Shown here: piece after piece, positions 19,001-28,725 of the stretch | Layout of the letters: each line of letters begins with the position of its first letter | How positions within the stretch are numbered: position 1 is the stretch's first letter | Assembly: GCA_964035015.1 (NCBI GenBank) | Contig: OZ036006.1 | Location: 13,544,690-13,608,689, forward strand | DNA from: Corallium rubrum | Taxonomy: Eukaryota > Cnidaria > Anthozoa > Scleralcyonacea > Coralliidae | DNA length: 64,000 nt | Reading direction: 5' to 3' | Translations under genes and position numbers: made by a program | Notes under the pieces: model-generated | Told to the model about the DNA's origin: nothing | Database searches by the model: none | The model's input: the letters and a program-made list of their open reading frames with translations, nothing else

Positions 19001-19312
19001 AACTGTGGGAAAACATGTGTACCAACATAAAACAAAAGTAGTTGAACATAAACTGGAAACCAACTAAACTCTGTGTTAAAACCAAAACCAAAACCAAAAC
19101 CTAAAACAGTCCTGACCGTCCTGAAGCGTTTTTAAAAGGAGGAAAATCTGCCGCACTTCCCAAAACCCACTTTTCGGTCTGCTTATACTTTGAAAAATGG
19201 AAAAAAAGAGTTCACCCTTTCAAACAACCTTCCCCGTCGAATTCCAACTTTTTGAGGCTGTTTTTGGCAAAATAAAAAAAAGTGTGTCGGTACTCTCAAG
19301 TCCTATACTACT
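19001..19312. repeat. Right terminal inverted repeat of Polinton-1
   Basis: This is the reverse complement of 1428-1709 with indels. Its inner edge, read on the plus strand, encodes a copy of the last residues of the 195-aa left-end protein (VGKHVYQHKTKVVE then a stop). The outer end is TCCTATACTACT, followed by the duplicated ACAAAA. Confidence 0.92.
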
Positions 19313-19318
19313 ACAAAA
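19313..19318. repeat. Target-site duplication of Polinton-1, right copy
   Basis: ACAAAA, identical to 1422-1427. Confidence 0.9.
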
Positions 19319-19892
19319 CACTGCGATAAATTGCAGTATTGCATTTGAAAATTAAACGCCAGAGAACAAGAGCGCCTAATCAAAACAAATCCTAATCGGA
19401 GATGCAATCCAACAGGTAAACCACTTGTAAACAACTAACAGCAGTACGAATGCGTCTTATTGAAATGACAAAACTTTGAGTCTAATTAGCTCTTATTAAT
19501 GGCATCTAATTTAGTGTCTACGTTTAGTTACGATCTCTTGTCTGGCCTTCGTTTGGTTTTGTAAGAAACGCCGATCGACGAATACTTGTCTCGAAATACA
19601 ACTCCATGACCCTCTGAGTGTAATCAAATATTATAAATAATATGACAATAACTACTTACTAAATCATCTTTGCTCTCACGAATAACATATATTGAGTAAT
19701 TTACTGCAAGGATTGCTCAGATATCGAGGGATTGCTTCGCTTGTTGAATTTCGTGGCCCGAAAAATGGCCGCGAGGGTGCATTGTGAGCGCGCAAAGCAT
19801 TAGGTGGACACTCATCCTTTAAGCATTCTCTATTTGATGGAACCGCAGCGAATTACCAAGACAACAAAAAGACATACTCCATACAATTAACA
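19319..19892. other. Spacer, no supported gene
   Basis: AT-rich sequence between Polinton-1 and the remnant ATPase. I see no coding pattern, terminal repeat or microsatellite. Confidence 0.5.
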
Positions 19893-20514
19893 CATTCCTT
19901 TGGGCTCTTGGTCTCTGGGGGGACCAAGACTGGGAAGACAACCTTTGTCAAAGAGTTGTTAGCCAACGCCCAAGTCATGATCGACCCTGTCCCAGAAAAT
20001 ATAATTTATTTTTATTCTGAGTAACAAGACACGTTTGCTAAAATGGAACTTCTTATTCCTGGGATTCAGTTTGTGCAAGGTTTATCCACATCTATATTAG
20101 ATAGTATTAATCCCCAAGTAAGAAATCTATTTGTTATTGATGACAAGATGCGTGAAAAAGATACGATTATTGCCAAACTGTTCACAAAGAAATCCCATCA
20201 TGGTAATCTCAGCGTGATTTATATTGTGCAAAATTTGTTTCATCAAAGCAAAGACCATCGTACCATCTTTCTCAACGCTAGTTACTCTGTCCTAACAAAA
20301 AATGTTCGTGATGCAAGTCAAGTGACTCATCTTGCTAAACAGTTGTATCCCGACAACACAAAGTTTTTCCAACAAGCCTACCAGATGTCAACCAAAGAGC
20401 CGTATTCATACCTGTTTGTCGATCTCACGCCGACATGTCCCGATGAAATCCGAGTATGATCCAGAATATTTCCGACTGATACACATTATGTATATCAACC
20501 CCGGGTATACCTGA
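19893..20514 (+). pseudogene. Packaging ATPase of a different Polinton lineage, two stops
   Basis: The frame from 19893 shows Walker A (GGTKTGKTT) and, after an in-frame TAA at about 20022, continues at 20043 with the classic Polinton ATPase body: RNLFVIDDKM (Walker B), LFTKKSHHGNLSVIYIVQNLF, HRTIFLNASYSVLTKNVRD. A TGA at 20457-20459 is followed by in-frame continuation. It is clearly not a copy of the Polinton-1 ATPase, so a second Polinton lineage was once present here. No start codon is preserved. Confidence 0.85.
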
Positions 20515-20606
20515 GAAAAGTGACATTGCGATATACTGATAATGGTTTATTAAAGGCTATATAGGACGATGTATTTTGAATATATGTTTAGATTTAATCA
20601 AACGAA

Positions 20607-20745
20607 ATAAACCAGTATTACAAAAACTAGTGTATTCCTACAATCAATCTAAACGCCATAGTACTGGAATGACACCAATTATAAGAATTAAAGTTACTGT
20701 TGAATCGTTGAAACATTATCTTCTGTACTATGCTGAAGTTCAATA
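20607..20745 (+). pseudogene. Integrase fragment of the third Polinton remnant
   Basis: A short frame containing KPVLQKLVYSYNQSKRHSTG then MTP fits the region after the catalytic Glu in Polinton rve integrases, where a YN-x-S-x-H-x-S-x-GMAP pattern is usual. It directly follows the ATPase remnant. Only about 45 residues are visible; the core is missing. Confidence 0.6.
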
Positions 20746-20960
20746 AAGTATTTGCAAATAATGTATATGTCTCTCTGATATTCCTTTGGTACAGGATAAA
20801 TGTATAAGTTGTCAGGGGTGATGGGGGTATCTTTTGGGGGCACCCCAGGGATATTGGTAGTATCTTTGAACGGGCCAAAAGGCCTAAACGGGTCAAAAGG
20901 CCTAAACGGGCAAAAAAAGGCCGAATAGGGCCTAATAAAAGCATCTAACATGCCAAAAAA
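20746..20960. other. Spacer with a short GC-rich tandem motif
   Basis: Non-coding as far as I can tell. Near 20870-20925 the sequence CAAAAGGCCTAAACGGG is repeated two to three times. Open frames over it on the minus strand are repeat artefacts. Confidence 0.5.
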
Positions 20961-21001
20961 TGTCAAATGCTTTCTGTCATTGCTCGAGTAAACAACTAAA
21001 C

Positions 21002-21319
21002 ATGGGTCGCACACGTAGAAACTGTCCTGTCTTCGGTTGCGGAAGCACTAATCTTGCAAGGCTAGCAAATCATCTTGATCAAGTACATCACATGGATATC
21101 AAAGAACGCGCTAAATGGCTAAAATGGAGTAAAATTGGAATATGTGTTCCTTTACAGAGTAAAGAAACTATCGCAGACAGCACAGAACGAAATATGGAGA
21201 AAACTTTGAAAAGTATTATAAGGAGACAAGAGGAAATGGCAACAAACTTCAATAATTATCTAAGAGAGCAGCATGGGGAGTCCGTAAATAATAAACAACG
21301 CAGAAAACGGAAAATATAA
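21002..21319 (+). CDS. C2H2 zinc-finger protein (105 aa)
   Basis: The ATG at 21002 begins MGRTRRNCPVFGCGSTNLAR. The finger is C-x4-C-x12-H-x4-H (NCPVFGCGSTNLARLANHLDQVHH), followed by a conserved WLKWSK helix and a charged, probably coiled-coil tail. Such small C2H2 proteins recur next to Polinton-like genes in invertebrates, but that link is from memory of patterns and not tested. The frame is intact. It lies just after the ATPase and integrase remnants. Confidence 0.6.
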   Translation: MGRTRRNCPVFGCGSTNLARLANHLDQVHHMDIKERAKWLKWSKIGICVPLQSKETIADSTERNMEKTLKSIIRRQEEMATNFNNYLREQHGESVNNKQRRKRKI

Positions 21320-21591
21320 AAATTCCATATAAAGAGCGAGCAGTGCTTTGACAACAGAGAAACAAACGATATCTATAAGAAGTGGGTGTGTTAGAAGAAA
21401 CCGTAAACGCAGGACAGTTTATGTAAATAATTAGCTGTCAATAAATATGAAAATAAACTACAAAGAACTATAATAATGTTGCTCGTATGTCTTTACTAAT
21501 TTTTCTTCAGATAAAATTACACACGTATAAAATGACATATCTTTCTTACACACCATATAGTCCAAGTAATTTATTTAACTTAAAACATCAT

Positions 21592-22079
21592 TTAACTTTG
21601 GATTAACTCGATAATGTTCTCATAACACATATAGCATTTGTTCAGATTGCTTTTCGTCGTTAAGTTTCTAGACTTTTCAAGAAGACACTCCTGAGGATTC
21701 CTTATCGTACTTGTAAATGTTTCACCAGTGTCTTCTACTTCGTATAGATACTTTAATGGACTGGTAAACAGAAGAGATATGGAAAGCATATTTGGCGAGT
21801 CGTCAATTTCCATCGGCTCGACCATTGTCTCTGAAGTTTTTTGAGAGTCTCTTTGATTTCGTAATTTCAACGCCTGCATCGCTTCGTTGAACTCTATCCA
21901 GATACGTTCACCGACGTTTGTCTCTTCGTAGTACGTTCTCCATTGTTCATCATCTGTTAGGCAACTGTGTTGTTTCTGACTAAGCACTTTTCAAGACAAA
22001 GCTTCGAATATTCTTCCCATAAAGTTTCATTGTAAATAGCTTCGAATATTGAAAACAATTTTTCATAGAAACCCTCCAT
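21592..22079 (-). pseudogene. Cys/His 'SQxxHxCL' protein, frameshifted
   Basis: An ATG at 22077-22079 opens MEGFYEKLFSIFEAIYNETL; the frame shifts near 21990 and continues as SQKQHSCLTDDEQWRTYYEE to 21592. The SQ-x2-H-x-CL motif, the following W-x2-Y helix and the acidic FNEAMQALK segment match the protein at 29623-30180, so they are one family. Function unknown. It appears to belong to the third Polinton remnant. Confidence 0.6.
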
Positions 22080-22149
22080 CTCTGCGGTCTTACTCCAACA
22101 GCAAATAGTAAGCAAATGATACGCTGAGAAAACCGACGCCGTGAATAAG

Positions 22150-22161
22150 CATATTAATTAG
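22150..22161. repeat. 12-bp target duplication of the Penelope-like element, left copy
   Basis: CATATTAATTAG here is exactly repeated at 28071-28082, on the far side of the Penelope-like element. Duplications of about this length are usual for these elements. Confidence 0.88.
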
Positions 22162-22526
22162 TAGCTATTGATATACCAGGCGGAAAGCGTAGTCTAGTCA
22201 AGAAGATAATTGCCCAGCAAATAATTTTCAAAAAAGCCATAACGATAAGGTTTGGAAAAACATAATTTAATTAACTAACGTTTCGTCACTATTCAAGTAA
22301 CATCTTCAGAATGATAAATATTTACACGATTTCGACTAATATACTTAACTGATACAAAAATAGATGTGATGAAACAAGAGAAGGAAAAGGGAGTGGTAGA
22401 GAGGTGAAGAATCAGTGATAGAGATTAAAATAGTGTTAAAGGAAAGGAACGGATATTGTTATTGAGAGTAGGGTTGACTTGAGAGATGAATAAACTTTCT
22501 TTGATGAGAACATCAAGTTGGGAATT
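22162..22526 (-). repeat. Inverted 5' copy of PLE repeat
   Basis: This stretch is the reverse complement of the PLE long repeat plus the first ORF codons (compare 25250-25395). It forms the inverted tail at the 5' boundary. Confidence 0.85.
22280..22309 (-). ncRNA. Hammerhead ribozyme-like motif (inverted copy)
   Basis: On the minus strand CTGAAGA is followed by a short hairpin (GTTACT/AGTGAC) and then GAAAC. These are the hammerhead core elements known from Penelope-element repeats. An extra U between the core and stem II and a weak stem I leave the assignment uncertain. Confidence 0.45.
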
Positions 22527-22869
22527 TTCTCACTCTAGGAATAATGACCATCCCATATCTTTTTCAGATTTTAGTATTTAGCTTCGGGAAATTCCCAACT
22601 TGATGTTCTCATCAAAGAAAGTTTATTCATCTCTCAAGTCAACCCTACTCTCAATAACAATATCCGTTCCTTTCATTTAACACTATTTTAATCTCTATCA
22701 CTGATTCTTCACCTCTCTACCACTCCCTTTTCCTTCTCTTATTTCATCACATCTATTTTTGTATCAGTTAAAGGGGCTGTGTCACCGCGTGCGCATCTCT
22801 TCTGCGCATAACAGAACTAGACTTCGGAAATAGTCGGAAATTGTTCGGAATTACTTTCCGCCATAAACA

Positions 22870-23655
22870 ATGAGTGATGAGGCATTGAAAGCAAACGACA
22901 TGGTGAGTAAATATTGCATATTATTTACATAATTATATATCGAAGTGAATTTTTGTGGTTAATTAATTTGTTATAAAGTAGACTGCGGCATATTTTAAAC
23001 AGGCAAGCCATTGTAACTGCATGAGTTCTTGCAGTACAAAGAGAAAAGAGAATGGAACTCGAGGATGTCCTTGCAAAGGAAATAATACCGAATGCACGGC
23101 TGATTGTCGGTGTGGTACTCGCGCTAAACCTTGTAAGAATAGGGTATGTATATGAACTGCAAACACATTTGTGTGAAGTGACTTTAAAGTGCTTAATTTA
23201 GCGTTTTTGTTGCTATTAGGCTATGGCAAAAAACTCGGGCAGAGATCGAGGACATATTGACAGAAGCAGAGCTGCAGGAAGACAACGTGCTAGCAGCTCA
23301 AAAGGCTTTCGTCTAAGCCACAATCAAGTGGAGACGGTGGAGTCTGAAGAAAGTCAGAGGGAAAAGGAACACAAAGACGTTAAGGTAAATTTTTCACCTA
23401 CGTTACAATATTTTAAGTACTTGTGTTTAATTTTTTAACATGAGCTATGTAGTCTGTCTAATAGCATGACGATCGATCTTTTATTCAATGGCCAATAGTT
23501 TTTGTAGATGCATAACAAGATAGACCAAGATAGAGAACATATTCCCTGACAAGTGCCCAGTTTGACTATATATTTTATTCAGCCTCACGTTAGTCCATGT
23601 CAACTCATAGTTTTTCAGATCATGCAATTAGGAATATGGCTGATGCCAAAACTGA

Positions 23656-23740
<85 letters not shown>

Positions 23741-24391
23741 AAATATTTCATTACACAAATGAAATTTATTGTATGCTTATTTTAGGACTTTATTGGCACA
23801 TTAGATAATGATATGGTAAGGAAGCTTGCCATTCGAAGTTTGCGCAGGGGTATTGGTTCTATGGATTACGTTGAAACACTATTAATTATGGAGGATGACC
23901 TGACAGACCCAGATGAGAATGAAGATCTTGGTGTATTTCAGCAGTCATCAACAGATCAACCAGATGATGAACCACCTACCCAAGATTCTAGCACTCAGGA
24001 GCCAAGTCAGAATCCTACATCAGGTAGTGTGCCAGATTGGTGTATCTGTGGAAAATGTCAACCAATGCCTCAGGAGATTGAAAATAAATGCTGCAAGCTC
24101 AAAAAATGCATCACACTTTCTTCCCGGTTTTCAAAGTTGTGCCTTGACATTGATGTGCTGAAGCTTTGCATCAGAAATACAGGGGATATACGTAATGACC
24201 GGGAAGACAATAGCACCAGGGCATTTCGAAAGGCGGCTTACAGGCAATTTATCCTTGCACGACACGGTCATCTAGGGAAAGGAAATAGAAGAGTCTGTCC
24301 TTCATGTGTTGTGTTAAGAATAAGAAAACGTTTTCCATCAATAACTGGAATCTACATGGGGTATAGGGAACGACGATCTATTATAGTGTGA
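22870..24391 (+). CDS. Four-exon gene: Cys-rich region plus P2X7-ballast-like domain (321 aa)
   Basis: Exons 22870-22902, 22982-23143, 23220-23384 and 23786-24391 join with GT-AG introns, all in phase 0, giving one open frame. Exon 2 encodes a Cys-rich module (CNCMSSCS, CPCKGNNTECTADCRCG, KPCKN) like CXC/tesmin-type zinc modules. Exon 4 has an acidic linker and then WCICGKCQPMPQEIENKCC, AAYRQFILARHGHLGKGNRR and a PSCVVLRIRKRFPS ending, the signature of the zinc-binding ballast domain of P2X7 receptors. No ion-channel part is present. The gene sits wholly inside the TTAA transposon. It may be cargo, or an unrecognised mobility protein. A TA microsatellite lies in intron 3. Confidence 0.8.
23659..23738. 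repeat. (TA)n microsatellite in intron 3
   Basis: About 40 TA units, inside the third intron of the P2X7-ballast-like gene. Confidence 0.95.
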
Positions 24392-24895
24392 TTGTTTGTT
24401 TTATTTTTCTTCAAGTACTTGCAAAGTAAATGTGATTGATTAACTGCAGTATATTACCAACTGTATACCATCATCATTTCACCATAATAGATGTATCAGT
24501 TATAAACCTGAAACTTTCAAGTTATAAACACACTACCTTTGCTCATATTTAATCTGCTGATTTACAGCATATATCATTTTATATATTAAGTTTTGCTAAA
24601 ATAATTACCAACAATTGGTCATACAGTCACATTGCATAATTTGATGTTCTCATTGTTTTGTAACTTTTGTTGCCCAATTGCTTCTTTGTGTCAAATCTAC
24701 TTCTGCGCTAGGCAATTTCTTTGGTTGGTTGTGGTGGTACATGGGCAATTGTTGGGGCAATTAGGCCAGGGTCGCTTGTATTCACAGCAACTATCTGTGT
24801 GACATGCTCAAAATCAATTGCTCTTCTCCTCAAAATTTTCGACAATGACACTGGGATGTATCCATATCCCTATATTCCGTATTTTTTATATTTAC
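24392..24895. other. Intergenic part of the TTAA transposon
   Basis: AT-rich 3' flank of the ballast-domain gene. Reading the minus strand, the start of an intron (GTAAAT at 24891-24895) belongs to the fragment at 24896-25118; no further exon could be supported. Confidence 0.4.
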
Positions 24896-25118
24896 CTTCG
24901 ACGATATTCTAGTGACAACAAGTGGGCAGCGAACTCGCTGTCACTGTGTAACTCGTAGCCAGTGTCGATTTTTGAGCCCCTCCACGCCTCAAAAATAGGT
25001 ATATCCGTTTATACTGGCTATTCTAGCCTTTTTGTGATGATGTGGAACCATCGTATTTTCGTTTTCGCCCTGAATTTTCGCGTCTCCCGCCTCGTACTCC
25101 ATCATTCGAAGCCGCCAT
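24896..25118 (-). pseudogene. 5' part of a second transposon gene
   Basis: An ATG at 25116-25118 opens MAASNDGVRGGRRENSGRKR, a Gly/Arg-rich head. After a frame break, codons for IFEAWRGSKIDTGYELHSDS then EFAAHLLSLEYRRR follow and end at a GT splice donor. The F-x-x-W...DSEFA-x-x-LL pattern is an N-terminal domain seen in many invertebrate transposon proteins, by memory of pattern only. The rest of the gene is missing or undetectable. Confidence 0.4.
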
Positions 25119-25245
25119 CTTGGATATGCTAAATTGAAAACTACAGGCTGTAGTTTTCAATTTGTTGTATGCGCAGAAGAGATGCGCATGCGGTGACACA
25201 GCCCCTTTAAGTATATTAGTCGAAATCGTGTAAATATTTATCACT

Positions 25246-25275
25246 CTGAAGATGTTACTTGAATAGTGACGAAAC
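25246..25275 (+). ncRNA. Hammerhead ribozyme-like motif (left repeat)
   Basis: CTGAAGA, hairpin GTTACT/AGTGAC with a TGAAT loop, then GAAAC. Same motif as at 22280 and 27968. Confidence 0.45.
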
Positions 25276-25314
25276 GTTAGTTAATTAAATTATGTTTTTC
25301 CAAACCTTATCGTT

Positions 25315-27852
25315 ATGGCTTTTTTGAAAATTATTTGCTGGGCAATTATCTACTTGACTAGGCTACGCTTTCCGCCTGGTATATCAATAGCTACAATTCT
25401 GACCAAAAGATATGCGGACAATGGATCGCTCTTGGAGTTTCGAAAGTTCCAACGCAATGAATTAAAACTCGGTAAAGCCAAGTTAGATCTCTCGTTTTTG
25501 GAGAAGTGTGAACGACATGATGCCATCCCTCGCTTCCTAAACTTCAAGGTATCGAATCGCCGTCTCCGAAACTCAACCGCCTACCGCCAATGCCAAAGAA
25601 AACTTCTCGCTGAAGAAATCTCCATTAAGAAATCTAGAATACGAGAACTGACCGCTCAGTCCGTAACTCTCCAGTCAAACCTTTCCAACCTTGTTTCATC
25701 CCTGGATTTGTTACATCTTAAGTCAATCGCTGATCGGGAGATTTCGAAAAAGCTTTCACAACATGAACGTTTACAGGACAAGAAATTACTCCGACTCCGT
25801 GTTGAATCATCTGGTTCCACAACCATGAATTCCAACAACGTTATATTCAACCATTCCAGTAGAACATTATCCGATAAAGAGAAAAGTGTTCTTGCCAAAG
25901 GACTCAATTTCTCTATTTCGCCTAAGAAATTAAACTACTATGACTTTATGCTACCTTTCGAATTGTTGTATCGGAAAATCATACAAGAACCTATCTCTGC
26001 AATTTCTGGCCATGACAACGACTCTGTGAAAACTACTATTGCTCTGTCGGGTTTTCGAAGCTATTCACCACCGAGATCTGCGTTATCAGACGAGGATTTT
26101 AAGATTTTAAAAGATCTTAAAGATGACAACAACATTGTAATCATGAAACATGATAAAGGCAACGGAGTTGTGATCATGGACAAGACCGACTACCATCAGA
26201 AAATGGAAAGCATTCTGACTGACCAAACGAAATTTTCTCCTATTGAAGATGATCCTGTGAAAACCACCTTGAAGAGAGAGAATAAAGTTCGAACTTTTCT
26301 CCGTGACTTGAAGAAAAAAGAAGTTTTAACCGAGACGCAATATAAGCAACTATGTCCGATTGGTTCTCGACCGGGTATTTTATACGGACTTCCAAAGGTA
26401 CACAAACCTAACATTCCACTAAGACCTATTCTCTCTGCTATAAAATCTCACTCTTACAACCTAGCTAAGTTTCTTGTTCCGTTACTCCGTCCTCTGATCT
26501 CTAATTCTTATTTAATTAACGACTCCTTTTCTTTTATCCAAGACCTATTTTCCTTAGATCTTGATAAGGAGATAAGATCATTGATATCTTGATACTGATA
26601 AGTTAATTATGGCCAGCTTTGATGTGACTTCTTTATTCACCAACATCCCTTTAGATGAAACTATTAATATTATTATTGACCAATTGTTTTCGACCGTCAC
26701 TTTGTTTCATGGATTCACCCGAAGTGAGTTTACCGAATTCTTAAATTTAGCCGTCATAAATTCTCATTTTATTTTTAATGGTAAATTCTACGACCAAGTT
26801 GATGGGGTTGCCATGGGCTCTCCGCTTGGGCCACTTTTCGCTAATATATTTTTGGCTTATCATGAAAGCTTTTGGCTCGATGACTGTCCCAATCATTTCA
26901 AACCACTTTACTACAAACGCTATGTTGACGATTCTTTTATCTTATTTAAATCTCACGACCATATTATTCCTTTCCTCGATTACTTAAATTCAAAACACAA
27001 AAATATCAAATTTACTCATGAGGTTGAACCCGACAAGTCATTAGCATTTCTCGACATAAACATTAGTCGCTCCAATGGTTCTTTCGTTACTTCCGTCTAC
27101 CGAAAACCTACTTTCACAGGTTTATTTACTAACTTTGAAAGCTTTTTACCAATTGCGTATAAAAAGGCATGATTTTCACTCTCCTCTTTCGATATTTTAA
27201 CCTATGCTCTTCGTACATTAAGTTTCATGAAGAACTCGACAAATTTAAACATCTTTTACTTCAAAATGGATACCCCGACAAATTCTTAGAGAAATGCATA
27301 CGCGCTTTCTTACAAAAAAATTTTTCACCTCCAGCAAAAACCTTTGATGTCCCTAAATTGCTATTGTCAATGGTCTTGCCTTACACTGGAAACCACGCGC
27401 TTCAAATCCACCAACAATTAGTTAAGTTATTTTCTTCAGCCTACCCGCATATTAAACTACGCGTTATTTTTCGACCCTCCCGTCGTTTATCTAACTTTTT
27501 TAGTTTTAAAGATCGAATTCCTTTTCAATTGAGATCCCACGTTGTATATAAATTCACGTGCCAACGCTGTAACGCGTTGTATATAGGCGAATCATGCCGA
27601 CATTTACATACGAGGATTTCAGATCATAAAGGTATTTCGGCCCTTACAGGGAGAACACTCTCCATTTCTCAACTTTCAGCCGTTTTATCTCACTCTAGGA
27701 ATAATGACCATCCCATATCTTTTTCAGATTTTAGTATTTTAGCTTCGGGAAATTCCCAACTTGATGTTCTCGTCAAAGAAAGTTTATTCATCTCTCAAGT
27801 CAACCCTACTCTCAATAACAATATCCGTTCCTTTCCTTTAACACTATTTTAA
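25315..27852 (+). pseudogene. Penelope-type reverse transcriptase with GIY-YIG endonuclease, two frameshifts
   Basis: Segment 25315-26592 holds the N-terminal and first RT blocks (KHDKGNGVVIMDKTDY, LYGLPKVHKPNIPLRPI). After a frameshift near 26590, 26609-27172 holds SFDVTSLFTNIPLD, GVAMGSPLGP and the catalytic YVDDSF. After another frameshift near 27170, 27169-27852 holds the linker and the nuclease: VYKFTCQRCNALYIGESCRH with a Cys pair, typical of Penelope GIY-YIG domains. The enzyme would reverse-transcribe and integrate the element by target priming. This copy is inactive. Confidence 0.92.
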
Positions 27853-28070
27853 TCTCTATCACTGATTCTTCACCTCTCTACCACTCCCTTTTCCTTCTCT
27901 TATTTCATCACATCTATTTTTGTATCAGTTAAGTATATTAGTCGAAATCGTGTAAATATTTATCACTCTGAAGATGTTACTTGAATAGTGACGAAACGTT
28001 AGTTAATTAAATTATGTTTTCCAAACCTTATCGTTATGGCTTTTTTGAAAATTATTTGCTGCGCAATTAT
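27689..28070 (+). repeat. Right direct long repeat (pLTR) of the PLE
   Basis: Matches 22527-25350 outside the nested transposon. It begins within the last codons of the RT gene and ends at the 12-bp target duplication. Confidence 0.88.
27968..27997 (+). ncRNA. Hammerhead ribozyme-like motif (right repeat)
   Basis: The same CTGAAGA/GAAAC core and stem II as in the left repeat, retained without change. Confidence 0.45.
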
Positions 28071-28082
28071 CATATTAATTAG
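28071..28082. repeat. 12-bp target duplication of the PLE, right copy
   Basis: CATATTAATTAG, identical to 22150-22161. Confidence 0.88.
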
Positions 28083-28290
28083 GATTTCTTTGTCTAAGCT
28101 CTGACGTCGCCCAGACTCTCCCAGACTCGTTCTTTTGTTTAAATTGCTAATGAGTCATTAACATCATTAGTGTACATGGACTTATACAAATATTAGCAAC
28201 ATTGCACTCAGCATATAATGGTATACAACCGTAATAGACGCCTATACGTTTTGGTTACTGCTTGTTTTCAACAAAGGTTCAGTCGTTGCG

Positions 28291-28725
28291 GTGATTTTCT
28301 TCATGATGAGTGAAGAAAAGTACGAAGAAGAAAATAAAGAATGGAGACGAGCGATAAACCTTCGACTTTACCTACGGGATCATCAGCTTATAGAAAACCG
28401 CAGGGCCGAAGATTTAAACACACAATTACTTCGAGCATATACAAACTTAAAACTAAAGAAAAGGAAGACACTCCAGAGAATGATCATAATATGTCAAGAG
28501 AAAGTGATAGAGCCTTGGTGTCTGAAGGAAAAGCAGACATTTGAAAAACGGCGCGCTTATCGTAACGATAAAATATCATATTGTTTAACAATTTATGCTA
28601 ATATGCAGTTGGAGAAAAGAAGGAAAAGAAGAGAAACTACGCTAGTACGATTTCCCAAGGTTTATATCGAACGGATATTCGAACAGTCAAGGGATATGTT
28701 ATACGAAGAGACAAAGCAGTTTTAG
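28291..28725 (+). CDS. Basic helical protein of unknown function (144 aa)
   Basis: The frame is open with a very charged, Lys/Arg/Glu-rich sequence predicted almost wholly helical (EEENKEWRRAINLRLYLRD, LEKRRKRRETTLVRF). The start could also be the inner Met at 28306. No family recognised. It lies close to the Cys/His protein genes, so it may belong to the third Polinton remnant. Codon-like composition is the only support. Confidence 0.4.
   Translation: MIFFMMSEEKYEEENKEWRRAINLRLYLRDHQLIENRRAEDLNTQLLRAYTNLKLKKRKTLQRMIIICQEKVIEPWCLKEKQTFEKRRAYRNDKISYCLTIYANMQLEKRRKRRETTLVRFPKVYIERIFEQSRDMLYEETKQF

Larger units (their letters stand above)
1428..19312. mobile_element. Polinton-1: complete Polinton/Maverick element, 17.9 kb
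   Basis: The element starts AGTAGTATAGGAC and its right end is the reverse complement of the same sequence. The 6-bp duplication ACAAAA lies on both sides. It encodes the diagnostic Polinton set: protein-primed family B DNA polymerase, retroviral-type integrase, packaging ATPase, double-jelly-roll-type major capsid protein and penton-type minor capsid protein. It also carries a deoxynucleoside kinase and a cassette of small genes. No adenovirus-type cysteine protease was recognised. Several genes are broken, so this copy is probably not autonomous. A Tc1-like element at 10399-12765 was inserted later; without it the Polinton is about 15.5 kb. Confidence 0.95.
22768..25210. mobile_element. TTAA-flanked DNA transposon (Kolobok-like) carrying a spliced gene
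   Basis: The element proper is 22772-25206, with TTAA on each side; the uninterrupted PLE repeat at 27930 shows a single TTAA, proving insertion. The 39-bp inverted termini begin AGGGGCTGTGTCACCGC and differ at one or two sites. A TTAA duplication with an AGGG start fits Kolobok better than piggyBac, whose ends start CC. Inside are an intact plus-strand gene (22870-24391) and a partial minus-strand gene (24896-25118). No canonical transposase is seen. Confidence 0.85.
22527..25350 (+). repeat. Left direct long repeat (pLTR) of the PLE, interrupted
   Basis: It is nearly identical to 27689-28070, beginning at the TCACTCTAGGAATAATGACC segment; the TTAA-flanked transposon at 22772-25206 splits it. 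It contains the 3' coding end of the element's ORF and the hammerhead-like motif. Confidence 0.85.
22162..28070 (+). mobile_element. Penelope-like retroelement (PLE) with nested DNA transposon
   Basis: The insertion is bounded by a 12-bp duplication. Order: an inverted copy of the repeat and ORF start (22162-22526), a direct long repeat (22527-25350, itself interrupted by the element at 22772-25206), a reverse transcriptase/GIY-YIG gene (25315-27852, broken), and a second direct repeat (27689-28070). Inverted 5' tails and partial tandem repeats are typical of Penelope elements. Without the nested transposon it is about 3.5 kb. Confidence 0.88.

Noticed and set aside
20627-21014. Two overlapping minus-strand frames near the C2H2 gene
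   Set aside because: They run across a short GC-rich tandem motif and the integrase remnant antisense; no domain seen.
22768-25210. piggyBac element (because of TTAA)
   Set aside because: The termini start AGGG, not CC, and no piggyBac transposase is present; Kolobok-like is a better fit.
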